In this document: one piece after another, positions 30,201 to 38,407 of the stretch
How positions within the stretch are numbered: position 1 is the stretch's first letter
How the letters are laid out: each line of letters begins with the position of its first letter
Assembly (NCBI RefSeq): GCF_027921745.1
Contig: NC_079240.1
Location: forward strand, 1,357,001-1,421,000
DNA length: 64,000 bases
Direction: 5' to 3'
Source: Schizosaccharomyces osmophilus
Lineage: Eukaryota > Ascomycota > Schizosaccharomycetes > Schizosaccharomycetales > Schizosaccharomycetaceae
The notes under the pieces: generated by a model
The model's database searches: none
Told to the model about the DNA's origin: nothing
The model's input: only the letters and a program-made list of their open reading frames with translations
Made by a program: the position numbers and the translations under genes

Positions 30201-31147
30201 TTAAGGAAAGTCATCAGAAATTTGCTGGGATAATAGATGAACTGAAGTCAACTAGAGTGTTGGTAGTTGAGTCGTTTATCACTACAAGGTCCTTATTTAA
30301 GTCACTGTTTTCTCTTGCTCATTCGAAAACAATGCAGTTAACGAAAGACGTTGAAAATGTTTTGCTTGAAGCACAACACATGAATAACCCTTATGATTTC
30401 CTTTGTATTGAGGCTTCTAACAAGGAATCGGAAAGCCTAATAATAGAGGTTTTAGCCAACCCGCTGCTTCGAGACACTTCACTGATAATTTTAATGCCTT
30501 CTTTACGACGAATCAAATTTAAATCAACGGTAGGCGTTGATTCTTTCGTTGCTATTCTTGACAAAAATCAGAATCGCGTTTCGTACTTAGCAGAACCTGT
30601 TCGATTATCGAAACTAATTCAGAACGTGAGCTTTTTGTTAACCAAAAGGGCCAATCACGGAAAGTTTTCCGATACTTCTAAACTCCAAGTTTTTACCCAT
30701 AAGCGCACAAAAGAAGTATTTAATTCTGAGGAATTGCGAATATTGAGAACGAAGGTTTCTCTAATAGCGGAAGACAATTTAATTGCTCGGAAGTTGTTAA
30801 GCAAGCAATTAATGAATTTGGGACTTAACGTTGAGACTGTAAATGATGGACAAGAATTAGTCGAAACGGTCAAATCTAAACCATATGGGTATTATGGTAT
30901 AATATTTGCTGACTATCACATGCCGATCTGTGATGGAGCCGAAGCTGTTAGCAAAATCCGAGCTTATGAGAATACCCAAGACGTGGATAATTTTGTCCCT
31001 GTAATAGCTCTTACAGCGGATATCCAGAAGTCTGCTAAGCAGAAATGTTTAGACGTAGGCATGAACGACTACCTTACGAAGCCTTTTACCCAGCAGCAGC
31101 TTCAGGGTATGATCAGAAAATATTTTCTGCAAGAACATGTTTCTTGA
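24209..31147 (+). CDS. mak2: Hybrid sensor histidine kinase Mak2 (Phk1)
   Basis: An intronless frame of 2312 residues, almost the length of S. pombe Mak2. Order of parts: N-terminal Ser/Thr kinase-like domain (about 30-290) with HGEIRPDSF at 145; P-loop AAA-type region with Walker A GERGCGKT (386-393) and Walker B-like IIVLDDLHLAD; a long helical region; GAF (about 1450-1600); PAS/PAC (about 1630-1740); histidine kinase with H1766 in SHELRTPFSS, N box NLLGNSAKF, and G boxes EDTGIGL and GGSGLGLSI; C-terminal receiver (about 2170-2305) with acceptor D2235 in FADYHMP and conserved AED, ALTAD and TKPF. Mak2 and Mak3 sense peroxide and feed the Mpr1/Spy1-Mcs4-Sty1 phosphorelay. The DFG motif is not recognisable in the first domain, so it is likely a pseudokinase. 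Convergent with rfc3. Confidence 0.96.
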   Translation: MSGIELLNTAIDAAVPELSDFTLISKREKSNPCSLLTAIFIKALHKATKKKVVLKFSLQIAKLENEYFLLRQLSSFSKGDSYAILPKYRLLLNKSVGVLVFDDPGPDLVKDWLSDSRPVDLRLFYKYALAVCHTLSFMHDKQFVHGEIRPDSFHFNTDNPIHARLLTIGTSVSPIRFTLSSLNWQRLYQVDDIRHKLQFFSPEQIGSVSRPLDSRSDIYSLGVAFYVLLTKCYPWGGKPMRIVQSIHTRQFPSVLSRRPDLPIALDNLIQRMTTKSIEERYSDTDDLCAVFYELLLHHSTSHNPVSPKLNDSLLNFKSKKQLSFPKLILCNPSDYVRIFQELACFSSKREVFTSGKNMLRIKKKHLFKNSSVQNEATYCHILTVTGERGCGKTTLLESIAVEARKFGYFAMCSFQSIHASPFSAVFNCVSQILRQVLREERETVINYFSSLWEFLGEELVYMEPLFKCVSELNYLLSPKYNFHCKHENYIKLKQRDTQEIRSASGCLGFIVCLLEILSFTCRIRSTIIVLDDLHLADSCSLTLIRGIIAHKLPILMILSWGDHLAIDNLPPYINEMPQAMVTHIKMKPFDQKHITNFLSYYLRYPTQTLDPLVQLIQGVTRGNPLILKVALNIAHTNECFKFNEKTNSWSYDLELIKQKFKTLPSFELPQVISSYLEDAFPEKTRKFLTWAALLIAPFSYEFLRLVTQPLGLFIPLVEILDFTLPIFRFSGNGINCKFTSGNLREGFLSSISAGQAETMHAHIAHALIEGEAKEFFKNDGVHHILKGLGVIKKSSNTKPYILAMQIVSDHLVQFGAYMYAKELLKACFFLLPKKPSSLGLLNSHEMVRLRIGIAMCYWWNKDNKHSYAILRNINLETVSISEYLPALRLLAKIECYQGRSENIIEKVITILDRLNFPFERDLNEDVLNRLFDDLSSKFLSCSFEVKRREPIDPEKISIISTLLSDIYFILFNASQEYYYYFSFLLAKLYLEYGDSSLRYSLIFLASYSFVKRRRPEIFLMVNELHLSVHAVRGRSASIHAELLHWMMRNELDMFQENPSIRNLTLEGILLRCVIFGDKIYGSYVLARLTAERLFRGDHIHQLLLDQENAETLLLLWEVEKPFNHYLFLCRNVLLALFGLTNNNDPNNILSTNQKSQESLSEEFLFRKPSTFCTWYYSSLIYLCTLFKHNDYVVDIASEFLKVSDCKILEQFYKLVRGFIGLCAAQVLYKKQDMSEDERHKVTLLLSNVLDAMKDFAYNYKLKSYLLWVYFLQGMIYRNEGDFMSAARNFEIAIDAEHQGFSKIELALLFEVIGEFYFTASFTYLSKSYYLRALNHYRDIGCYGIENRVKELLSEKFSFSLNQPVFSSKSTTMDSVFQEIPELFQKKDINDFSLTSHDFLFQKKEIDFLASCDTSIERNEGDKEIYHNYENEDGHLDIVSLISVIKCGQLLSSKLRLVSLLTTVIKLIIEYSQVDFAAVILQSDSQYVLSAFGNSEYSEALEPSLPLNESDIKIPESILSDVFTNARMVTLESVSKLEDDIIIKWLQEEHNLNSFMIIPLQFKDSVIGALYLQLPRNLMHLGNVIFLKLLSQQIAISISNALLFQNLRRTITDNVTLIESQQLSYQTYKNIEEQCITLLDSLPCIVWTLDSEVGEIEFTNASKHDYFETVDINGSLSWKKFIHPEQHAFFQEKLENLKSEEFGELELFLKKNGSFHWHLCRGLPLQRGSCNTKWIVVCIDINDEKEARETAIRAVNLKANFLASMSHELRTPFSSFYGMLSLLSDTKLSDEQHDIVSTAKQSCTSLVQIIDDLLNFSELESGKIKLEPSKIFDVEENIADCIELVYPSIADKPVQISYDIYPNVPALLAGDVAKLRQVITNLLGNSAKFTNEGHILLRCSMKDDPELSESDYYLYFEIEDTGIGLKPDQMKLLFKPFTQVDGSTTRIYGGSGLGLSICLEICKIMDGNIGVKSVYDEGSTFWFYVRLSKVTFELSREHFKESHQKFAGIIDELKSTRVLVVESFITTRSLFKSLFSLAHSKTMQLTKDVENVLLEAQHMNNPYDFLCIEASNKESESLIIEVLANPLLRDTSLIILMPSLRRIKFKSTVGVDSFVAILDKNQNRVSYLAEPVRLSKLIQNVSFLLTKRANHGKFSDTSKLQVFTHKRTKEVFNSEELRILRTKVSLIAEDNLIARKLLSKQLMNLGLNVETVNDGQELVETVKSKPYGYYGIIFADYHMPICDGAEAVSKIRAYENTQDVDNFVPVIALTADIQKSAKQKCLDVGMNDYLTKPFTQQQLQGMIRKYFLQEHVS

Positions 31148-31340
31148 TTTCTTTATTTTTTGGTATTTTTTATTAATTAAAAAGCTTCATTGCTTGAATT
31201 ACGGTTATTTATAAGTTACAATAAGGAAGAGTGGTAAATCATTATATTTATTGGGATATATACGCCTTAACTAAGGTTCGGGCAGTTAATTTCAACTTTC
31301 AATTGTTAATCATGATTTTTTCTTTTTGTATGAGAATCTT

Positions 31341-32766
31341 TCATTTATTTTTAGCGGCTAGATCGACACCACATTTAATACTTGCAATCATTGCACTAAG
31401 TTGAATTTTTTCCGAGCAACCGAAAGACATACGGTGCTCAATAGCGGCCAATTGATCTAAAATGAAAATGCGTGTATTAGCTGGTACTTGAAGTTCGTCT
31501 AAAGCTTCAAAAATACAAGTAGTTATATCCTGCAAAGCCAAGCCCTTTTGCTGCTTTATCGAAAAAATAGCTAAAAAACGTTAGCTGAAATCTTGAAACA
31601 TAAAGACGTACTATTGTAAGCAGTAACGAATTCTTCATTCATTATTGACTTGATAAAATAATCTATATCTGACGGATGAGGTTGGCCAACACAATTGTAA
31701 ACGGCAGACTCATCAATATGTTCGTAAGCCGCATGGCAGGCTTGTAAAATATTAAGAGCTTTACGCATGTCACCCCTTGATAACTTCAAAACGGCAGCTT
31801 TTGCTTCTGAATCTATGTTACAATGCTCATTATCAATAACGTGGTCAACGTATTTTTCAATTTCTAAAGAAGGAAGCGGTTGGAAACGAAAACGAGTACA
31901 CCGTGATTGAATAGCAGGAGCAATTTTGTTAATATAGTTGCAGATGATACAAAAGCGAACGTTTTTGGTATATTTTTCAATGACTAAAGTCATAAAAAGC
32001 ATGAGCATAAATGTTAAATCAATTTATATTGACTTACCTCTTCGGAGTGCATTCTGGGCAGCAAGAGTCATAGCATCGGCTTCATCCAAAATAATCATTT
32101 TAAAAGAGGATCTGCAACAAGTGTTAGTTTCAAAGCATCGATCTATATAGACATAGAAAACTTACGAAAAAATTTGACGCGTGCTTGCAAAGTTTTTTAT
32201 TTGTTCTCTGACAGCATCAATACCACGGTCGTCACTAGCATTCAATTCCATAACCTGATTGCGGAATTGGGGACCATATACCTTGCGAGCACAGGCAAGG
32301 ATAGTAGATGTCTTTCCTGTTCCTGGCGGACCATAAAATAACATATGGGGAACTTTGTTTGTGCTGATGAATCGATCCACTAAAACGTTAGCGTAAATAA
32401 ATTCTAACATGAATGAATAGATAAAAACTCACGTGTAGAAATAATATCTTTGTGTGCAACTACATCTTCTAATCCAGAAGGACGATATTTTTCCACCCTA
32501 ATCACTATTAGTATGAAACCGAAATCAATATTCCATGAATTCAAAGTTCGTGCATTCCTATCCAACCCGATAAAGCAATCAATCCAAATAGATTTCCTTG
32601 TGGATTCACAGCATACATTTCAACGAAAAGAAATGCTATCCATGTGATATACAATATTTCAATTTTGAACATGATTCATTCATAATACATACCATGGAAG
32701 AGTTGAACCGTCTTGCACGGGATTATCTAATTCCATAGCTCGTCCTTTTCCTTTATCCATTGCCAT
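31341..32766 (-). CDS. rfc3: Replication factor C subunit 3
   Basis: Six exons on the minus strand: 32766-32693, 32497-32433, 32379-32166, 32111-32038, 31983-31612 and 31570-31341. They join in frame to 342 residues, the length of S. pombe Rfc3. AAA+ clamp-loader features: Walker [11 protein letters not shown], Walker [11 protein letters not shown], sensor 1 CNYINKI, arginine-finger motif [10 protein letters not shown] (SRC box), and the C-terminal collar helix domain. It loads PCNA with Rfc1, 2, 4 and 5 in the nucleus and acts in checkpoint signalling. Introns are 195, 53, 54, 54 and 41 nt with GTAAG/GTATG/GTGAG/GTACG donors. The start [15 protein letters not shown] fits the short N-terminus of small RFC subunits. 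Confidence 0.95.
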
Positions 32767-33224
32767 TATGGAAGATTGCAAGTTACTATGCTACAGATAG
32801 TTGTTTGTCGTAGTGCAATAGCAAGAGCTCGAGGTTAGACGACAAGCTGAATATTAGGAAATCCTTTAATACAATCTAAACTTGGACAACTATACAAATG
32901 AACATTGTTCCTTTTGAAATTTACTCTACAACAAAACAAACGAGTTCAACGGAGACTGATATTACTGAAAAATTCTTGTTACGAAAATGCAATATAGATG
33001 GAGAACGCAATTGACATATCCTACATCGCGTTCATCTTTTCATACAATATATAACACAAGTATTATGAGTACAGCTACAAGGTTACGTTACTAGTTCAAT
33101 ATATCAACATCCTAGATTGCTCACTACCACATGTACACCAAACGGCTTTTAATTATTAGCATAACTGGATTGAAAGAGCTTTCAATAGTGAATTTTTTTA
33201 ACTGTATGATATAAGAAGCAGAAA
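32767..33224. other. Intergenic rfc3 promoter and rps0 3' region
   Basis: No gene or recognisable site. Confidence 0.5.
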
Positions 33225-34088
33225 TTATGCCCATTCAGAGGGAGCAGCACCAGTGGTATTCCATTCAGCATCACCTTCCCAAGTGGTTTGACCAACTTGG
33301 CCTGCGGTAGCATTATCCAAAACGGTGGGATCGACAGTTCCGGTAGCGCTGTCATTGACCTCAAATTCAGCGGCAGCAGTTTGAGCAGCCAATTGAGCTT
33401 CTTCGTCAGCAGCAGTGGCAGCGGCAGCCTTGGCTTCCTCCTCACGCTCAACTTCCTCGGGATCACGATAGAAGTAGAGATCGGGCATGACCTCCCAAGG
33501 AGTGGTACGGGAGATGCTACCACGGAGACGAAGGACTTCACGAGCCAAAAAGTACCAGTTCAAACCAATGGCCTTGTAACCTTTGTTGTTGGTAGGGATA
33601 GCAACATCAACATGGTTCAAGCAAGAGTCAGTGTCGGTAAGAGCAATGACAGGGATGTTGACGAAAGAAGCTTCTCTGATAGCTTGAGCATCAGCACGAG
33701 GATCAGTAACGATAATCAAGCGGGGCTCACGGTAAGTACGGGTGATATAGTTAGTGAAGTTACCGGGAGTGAAACGGCCAGCAATGGCAGTAGCACCAGT
33801 GTGGGCAGCAAACTTCAAAACTGCACGGTGACCGTAAGCACGGGTAGAAACAACACAAACATCAGCAGGGTTCTCGATGGTAGCAATGATACGAGCAGCA
33901 AGAACAAGCTTCTCCCATGTCTTGCCCAAGTTGAGAATATGGATACCGTCAGTACGACGCTTCCAAACATAAGGTTCCATACGGACTTCCAAGTTCTTGG
34001 AGCCGATATGGCAGTCGGCAGCTAAAAGCTTCTTGATATCATCATCAGCAGCATTTAAAACTGATGGACGGGCTACGGATTCTGCCAT
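33225..34088 (-). CDS. rps002: 40S ribosomal protein uS2 (S0/SA)
   Basis: 287 residues from ATG at 34088 ([20 protein letters not shown]). An open frame continues 32 codons upstream, but the shorter start matches the family and follows the HomolD box at a normal distance. uS2 core motifs include [49 protein letters not shown] and [16 protein letters not shown]. The C-terminal tail is acidic and Ala-rich, ending in SEWA as in fungal S0. It builds the head/body side of the small subunit and is needed for 20S rRNA processing. Intronless. By position this is the rps0-2 copy. Confidence 0.96.
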   Translation of the reverse strand: MAESVARPSVLNAADDDIKKLLAADCHIGSKNLEVRMEPYVWKRRTDGIHILNLGKTWEKLVLAARIIATIENPADVCVVSTRAYGHRAVLKFAAHTGATAIAGRFTPGNFTNYITRTYREPRLIIVTDPRADAQAIREASFVNIPVIALTDTDSCLNHVDVAIPTNNKGYKAIGLNWYFLAREVLRLRGSISRTTPWEVMPDLYFYRDPEEVEREEEAKAAAATAADEEAQLAAQTAAAEFEVNDSATGTVDPTVLDNATAGQVGQTTWEGDAEWNTTGAAPSEWA

Positions 34089-34551
34089 TTTGCTTAGTGC
34101 ACCTCTTGGTGGTTGGAGGAAATTTCGCATTCCCCTTGGTCTTGGTGTTGTCGGCCCGTGACTGCTTTTCCAACACCAAAACAATTATACATCGTGTAAC
34201 GCAGTACGTAAAGGGAGCTTAAAAGTAAAACTGCGACAACGACAGTAGTAGAATGCAGTACACCGAAATACACTCTGAGCCCTAATTTCATCCTTTGATT
34301 CATTGCAATTGGTAATATACAACCTTAGGTAATTTCAGAGTATTATTGTCAAAATTGTTGAATGTTTAAAGCAAAATTCTCTAGAGATTCAGCACTTCTT
34401 GAGCTTGCCCTATGCAGGTGTTACATGAATTGTCTTCTTACATAGTAATAAATGGGACGAAAGCTTGATTATCAGATCTTCATTTGTTTGTAACATCAAT
34501 GACTTTGTTGATCTAAATCATAAAAAGTTTTTCTTCATTCATAAGCCATTT
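34089..34551. other. Intergenic, rps0 promoter and prp12 3' region
   Basis: Contains the HomolD box at 34158. I found no convincing HomolE partner. Confidence 0.5.
34158..34164 (-). promoter_or_regulatory. HomolD box (CAGTCAC) of the rps0 promoter
   Basis: On the minus strand the site reads CAGTCACG. HomolD is the TATA-replacing element of fission yeast ribosomal protein promoters. It lies about 70 bp upstream of the chosen start codon, which supports that start. Confidence 0.8.
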
Positions 34552-37500
34552 CTAAAAACTACGTACACGAAAGTCCTCTATTTTTTTTGATATCTCTGCG
34601 ACCGTGCGATCCAGTTCACTTGCAATCACTTCCTGCTTTTCACGAGGAAGATGATAGTACATTTCGCATAAATCACCATCAATGACACCTTTCACAGGTG
34701 CATAGTAGCTTCGGTACGCTAAATGATCCCGGCCAGATAACAAGGGAACTTCTTTTCGCAAAAAGAATTCTATCTGCTGAAAGAACCGAACGTCTTCTTG
34801 ATTTATAAAAGGGGTAAAAACACCTACCGTTCCAAGAAGGCCAGTCCATAACAAAACCTCTCTTGCTCCTTCAACCAACTGTACTTTTTTCATGGATGTA
34901 GGTATATCATTCGTATAAAAATGAGACAAAAGTTCCAGCTTGTGGGGAGTAGAATTCAAAAATGGTTTTTCATGTAAAAGCTTAGACGCAGAATTGTCTT
35001 CATCAGAAAGCCTTGAGATATCCGCAGGACATCTTAGAAGCCACATATTACCAAACTTGTCACCCCCTGCTACAGTATCATAATCAACCATAGTTGAGGT
35101 CGTACACCACCTTTGAATGGGATCATCCGCAAAAACAAGGAAGCGGTTTTCATCGTGCTTATACACGACATATCTAATAGAACACTGAGAATCACCAACA
35201 ACAATTCTGCTTCCTTGGACATCCAAGCGAGTTATAAAGAGAGGGACAGGAGCTATTTCACATTTCCTTAGTACTTTTTTGTTACCTAGCTCATACATTC
35301 TCAAATGTTTTCCAACACCAGCAAGCATCCTTCCTTGAAAGGGGCGAAGGCACATGGGAATGTCGTCCGTTTCAGTGTGGCTTACTAACTCAAGGCTAGT
35401 CCCCTCATCCTTAAGTCTGTAAACGCGTATATTACCATGAGAACAAGCTCTTGTTTCAAGATTGACATCTGTCGCCGAACCAGTAACTAAAAATAACTCA
35501 TCCTTTGACTTGAAGTAAACCATCTCGACACAAAAAGCGGCTTCATTATCGCCGAGTTTACAAGCGTGAACTATTTGCTTAGATTTCAAGTCAAAAATAG
35601 ATATATATGATGACCATTCCCTTTCTTGTAAAGGGCTTAAATCCTTATTCGCACGTGACGACAAAGAATGAGAGCCTAGATCCTGATAATTCTTGGAACT
35701 ATTGAAATTCCTTTCACTCTGTAAAATACATAAAATAGGAAGTTCCGGGTGTTTCACCAACTTTCGTGGTGTACACATAAGCGGATATATTTCTGATTTC
35801 AAATCATCCTGCAGACTATCGATTGTAAAAATTTTCAAAACATTGTGATGTACGGCAACAACCCCCTGAGGGCATTGCTCACTAGCGAATGAAGAAATAT
35901 GTTCAATTGCTGAATAAGAAATGGGGGAAAGCTGCAGATTTTGCAAGAAAGAATAAGCCAGATAAGCTCTCGTAGAGACAGCCAATACAGTTTTCTGGTC
36001 TTTAATAGAAACTGGATATAATTTGACAGGCTTTGGACCCAAAAACCGAGTACGGGTATCTAATAGCTGTCCAGAGGTCACGTCAACAACAGTTCGAAGG
36101 TAAACACCATTCATCAAACCAATATGTAGGTATAAGGTAGTATACCCGCCGACCGCCATGGGAATTATACACAGCGAATTAGCAGGTGAGCTTAATGCTT
36201 GAACACTCAAACTTTCTAAGGTCGTGTAAAGATCCAGAGATAAAACGCGTACGGTAGCGTCGTCACAAGCTATACAAAGGAAATTACTACGCTTTGAACC
36301 TTCAGGTACCGGCCCCAAAGCAAGCGCAGTAACATTTGCTGTAAGTGTTTTTCTTTCTTGGTATTCATTTAACTGACCGCCTTCAACGTCGTCACTCATC
36401 TCGAAATATACAAGCTCACCATTATTCAGAGCTATTACTATTTGGGTATCATTAATGGTTGACTGAGTAATTAATAAATCAGCCGGTAATTTCCATTCAC
36501 TTATTTGTTTATTAGAGCGAATGTGCCGGATACCCTTGGAATAAACTTGAAGAACAGAATCTTGGCCCATTTGGTGTACGTTTAACGTAGAAACGGAGGA
36601 CAGCAATCCACTGTCTGATACTTCCTCAACGGTTTCTCCAATGGATAATACTAAAGTACCATTTGTAAATGACAAGATTATATACGAATCATACACATCA
36701 TTGCGGGATAGCTTCAAAGTCCAAATTGCGACAGGAGCACCTGGAATTTCTGAAGCAACAATTTCAGTGGTTTCCAAACCACGCTTTAAACGACGAAGAG
36801 AAGAAGCATTGCCACGCCCGGAAATTGCATATATCTGGGTTGGGTCATCTAAAAGAGGGCTCTTAACTACTAACGAATCAGTCACGGGATAAAGGCAAGG
36901 GACTTCATCAACCAACGATAAATTCTGCAAACCACGTACTTGGTAAAATATGTTCTTACCAGTGGTAACAAGAAAATCATCAGGATATTCCAAAGAAGAA
37001 ATTTCTAACTCTCCATCATCCAGCCCAAGGTTCTCAAACTGATATAATTGATGATTTCCACCTTCACACGATATAAATAGGAACCCAGTTTTTAAAATAT
37101 TGAGTTCTACTGAAAGAGGTATCGTATCAAAATATTTCATGCGTAACTCGTTTACATTGCCTTGTCCATCATGCTCTACGGTGAGTTTTAATAGATCACC
37201 TTCATGAGTTTGTAGCAAGTAGAAAAACGATCCTTTCATTCTGTGCATTACGGCAGAGACAATGACAGGGAGCCGCAAGTCTTTGTTTTCTGGGTTTGAT
37301 TCTGCCCATGGTGTAGCTGTCTCCTCCATTTCATTACCTTTTCGGCGCATTATAGGTATTTGGTGAAACCTTTTTTGCAAATGTCTATAAGATATCCATC
37401 CTTCAGAAATCACAAGAGTGCCTGATGGACCATCGTTACCCCCTGGCACAGAAAGAAGCATATAAGAACTACGATCAACCACTTTTGACCAACGCCTGAC

Positions 37501-38178
37501 GACATGATTAAGTCCAAGGTCAAGTTCATAATATGTCAAAACCTTCTCTACGTTCTCGTAAGCTTGACCTGACTGGTCATGATCAATGTCACTGTAGTCA
37601 ACTTCTAGGGCTGCAAATATTGGGTTTGCATATCCGGTATCCAGACCCACAAGACTAAAACAAATAACACCTGCTTTATGCGCTTCAAGCGGTGAAGATA
37701 TTGTGAGATCTGCTTCAGAATCACGATTTAATACATAAACCAACTTACTTTTTTCAACAGAAGCAACCATTGCTGCGCGACCCTTGGCATCAACAGCCAA
37801 ATATTCTCCTGGAACAACTCTTCGAATCCCTGACTTTCCAAATGCTTCTTGATACACCGGAACAAGCTTATTGAGACCAAGATCATACTGCAAAACCGTT
37901 ATCCGTCCAGAATCTGAAGTTACAATCAAGTAGTCGCGTTTAAAGCCAGTTAAACGAAGAGGAGCGACATTTCTAATGATTCCAAAGCAATTGTGATTCA
38001 AAATACAGCTTATTCGGCCATCATTTGGATCCACTTTATAAACCAAAAGTCGAGATTCTGTAGCTATAACAATCTCTTGCACCTTTTTACCAGATAAAGA
38101 TGCCACACACGAGTTCTGCACATAATTGCTATTTTGTATTGTCAATGAATACAGAAACAGAGACGGAAACGTATCCAT
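34552..38178 (-). CDS. prp12: U2 snRNP SF3b130/Rse1 homologue Prp12
   Basis: 1208 residues from ATG at 38178 (MDTFPSLFLYSLTIQNSNYV). An in-frame upstream ATG at 38322 would add 48 residues without family similarity. The protein begins with the typical CPSF A/Rse1/DDB1 opening (LYSLTIQ..., GKKVQEIVIATESRLLVYKV) and has three beta-propellers; late motifs include GSRIVVGDSQCSIRYVVYK, DYDTVAGGDKFGNMWLLR and the C-terminal DGDLCEMY. It is part of SF3b in the U2 snRNP and helps recognise the branch site. Length is within two residues of S. pombe Prp12 as I recall it. Intronless, tandem with apc4 229 bp upstream. Confidence 0.95.
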   Translation of the reverse strand: MDTFPSLFLYSLTIQNSNYVQNSCVASLSGKKVQEIVIATESRLLVYKVDPNDGRISCILNHNCFGIIRNVAPLRLTGFKRDYLIVTSDSGRITVLQYDLGLNKLVPVYQEAFGKSGIRRVVPGEYLAVDAKGRAAMVASVEKSKLVYVLNRDSEADLTISSPLEAHKAGVICFSLVGLDTGYANPIFAALEVDYSDIDHDQSGQAYENVEKVLTYYELDLGLNHVVRRWSKVVDRSSYMLLSVPGGNDGPSGTLVISEGWISYRHLQKRFHQIPIMRRKGNEMEETATPWAESNPENKDLRLPVIVSAVMHRMKGSFFYLLQTHEGDLLKLTVEHDGQGNVNELRMKYFDTIPLSVELNILKTGFLFISCEGGNHQLYQFENLGLDDGELEISSLEYPDDFLVTTGKNIFYQVRGLQNLSLVDEVPCLYPVTDSLVVKSPLLDDPTQIYAISGRGNASSLRRLKRGLETTEIVASEIPGAPVAIWTLKLSRNDVYDSYIILSFTNGTLVLSIGETVEEVSDSGLLSSVSTLNVHQMGQDSVLQVYSKGIRHIRSNKQISEWKLPADLLITQSTINDTQIVIALNNGELVYFEMSDDVEGGQLNEYQERKTLTANVTALALGPVPEGSKRSNFLCIACDDATVRVLSLDLYTTLESLSVQALSSPANSLCIIPMAVGGYTTLYLHIGLMNGVYLRTVVDVTSGQLLDTRTRFLGPKPVKLYPVSIKDQKTVLAVSTRAYLAYSFLQNLQLSPISYSAIEHISSFASEQCPQGVVAVHHNVLKIFTIDSLQDDLKSEIYPLMCTPRKLVKHPELPILCILQSERNFNSSKNYQDLGSHSLSSRANKDLSPLQEREWSSYISIFDLKSKQIVHACKLGDNEAAFCVEMVYFKSKDELFLVTGSATDVNLETRACSHGNIRVYRLKDEGTSLELVSHTETDDIPMCLRPFQGRMLAGVGKHLRMYELGNKKVLRKCEIAPVPLFITRLDVQGSRIVVGDSQCSIRYVVYKHDENRFLVFADDPIQRWCTTSTMVDYDTVAGGDKFGNMWLLRCPADISRLSDEDNSASKLLHEKPFLNSTPHKLELLSHFYTNDIPTSMKKVQLVEGAREVLLWTGLLGTVGVFTPFINQEDVRFFQQIEFFLRKEVPLLSGRDHLAYRSYYAPVKGVIDGDLCEMYYHLPREKQEVIASELDRTVAEISKKIEDFRVRSF

Positions 38179-38407
38179 CTTGTGTCTCTTAAAATGAAAC
38201 ACAACTCTGGATGAATTGAACGTATCGAAGTGAAAAATGTGAACTACATAAATTAACGATATACAGCGCAGTGCAGTGATCAACAAAGGAATGAAATGAT
38301 TAGCAGGATTATTATTGTCCATATTTAATGTAAGTTATTAATTAATAGCATTTAAAACTTTAACGAATTTCTTCATCATAAAGCTCAAACGAAAGTTCAT
38401 TGCATGT

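Noticed and set aside
38179-38322. 48-residue extension of Prp12
   Set aside because: No similarity to the conserved start of Rse1/SF3b130 proteins, which begins at the inner ATG.
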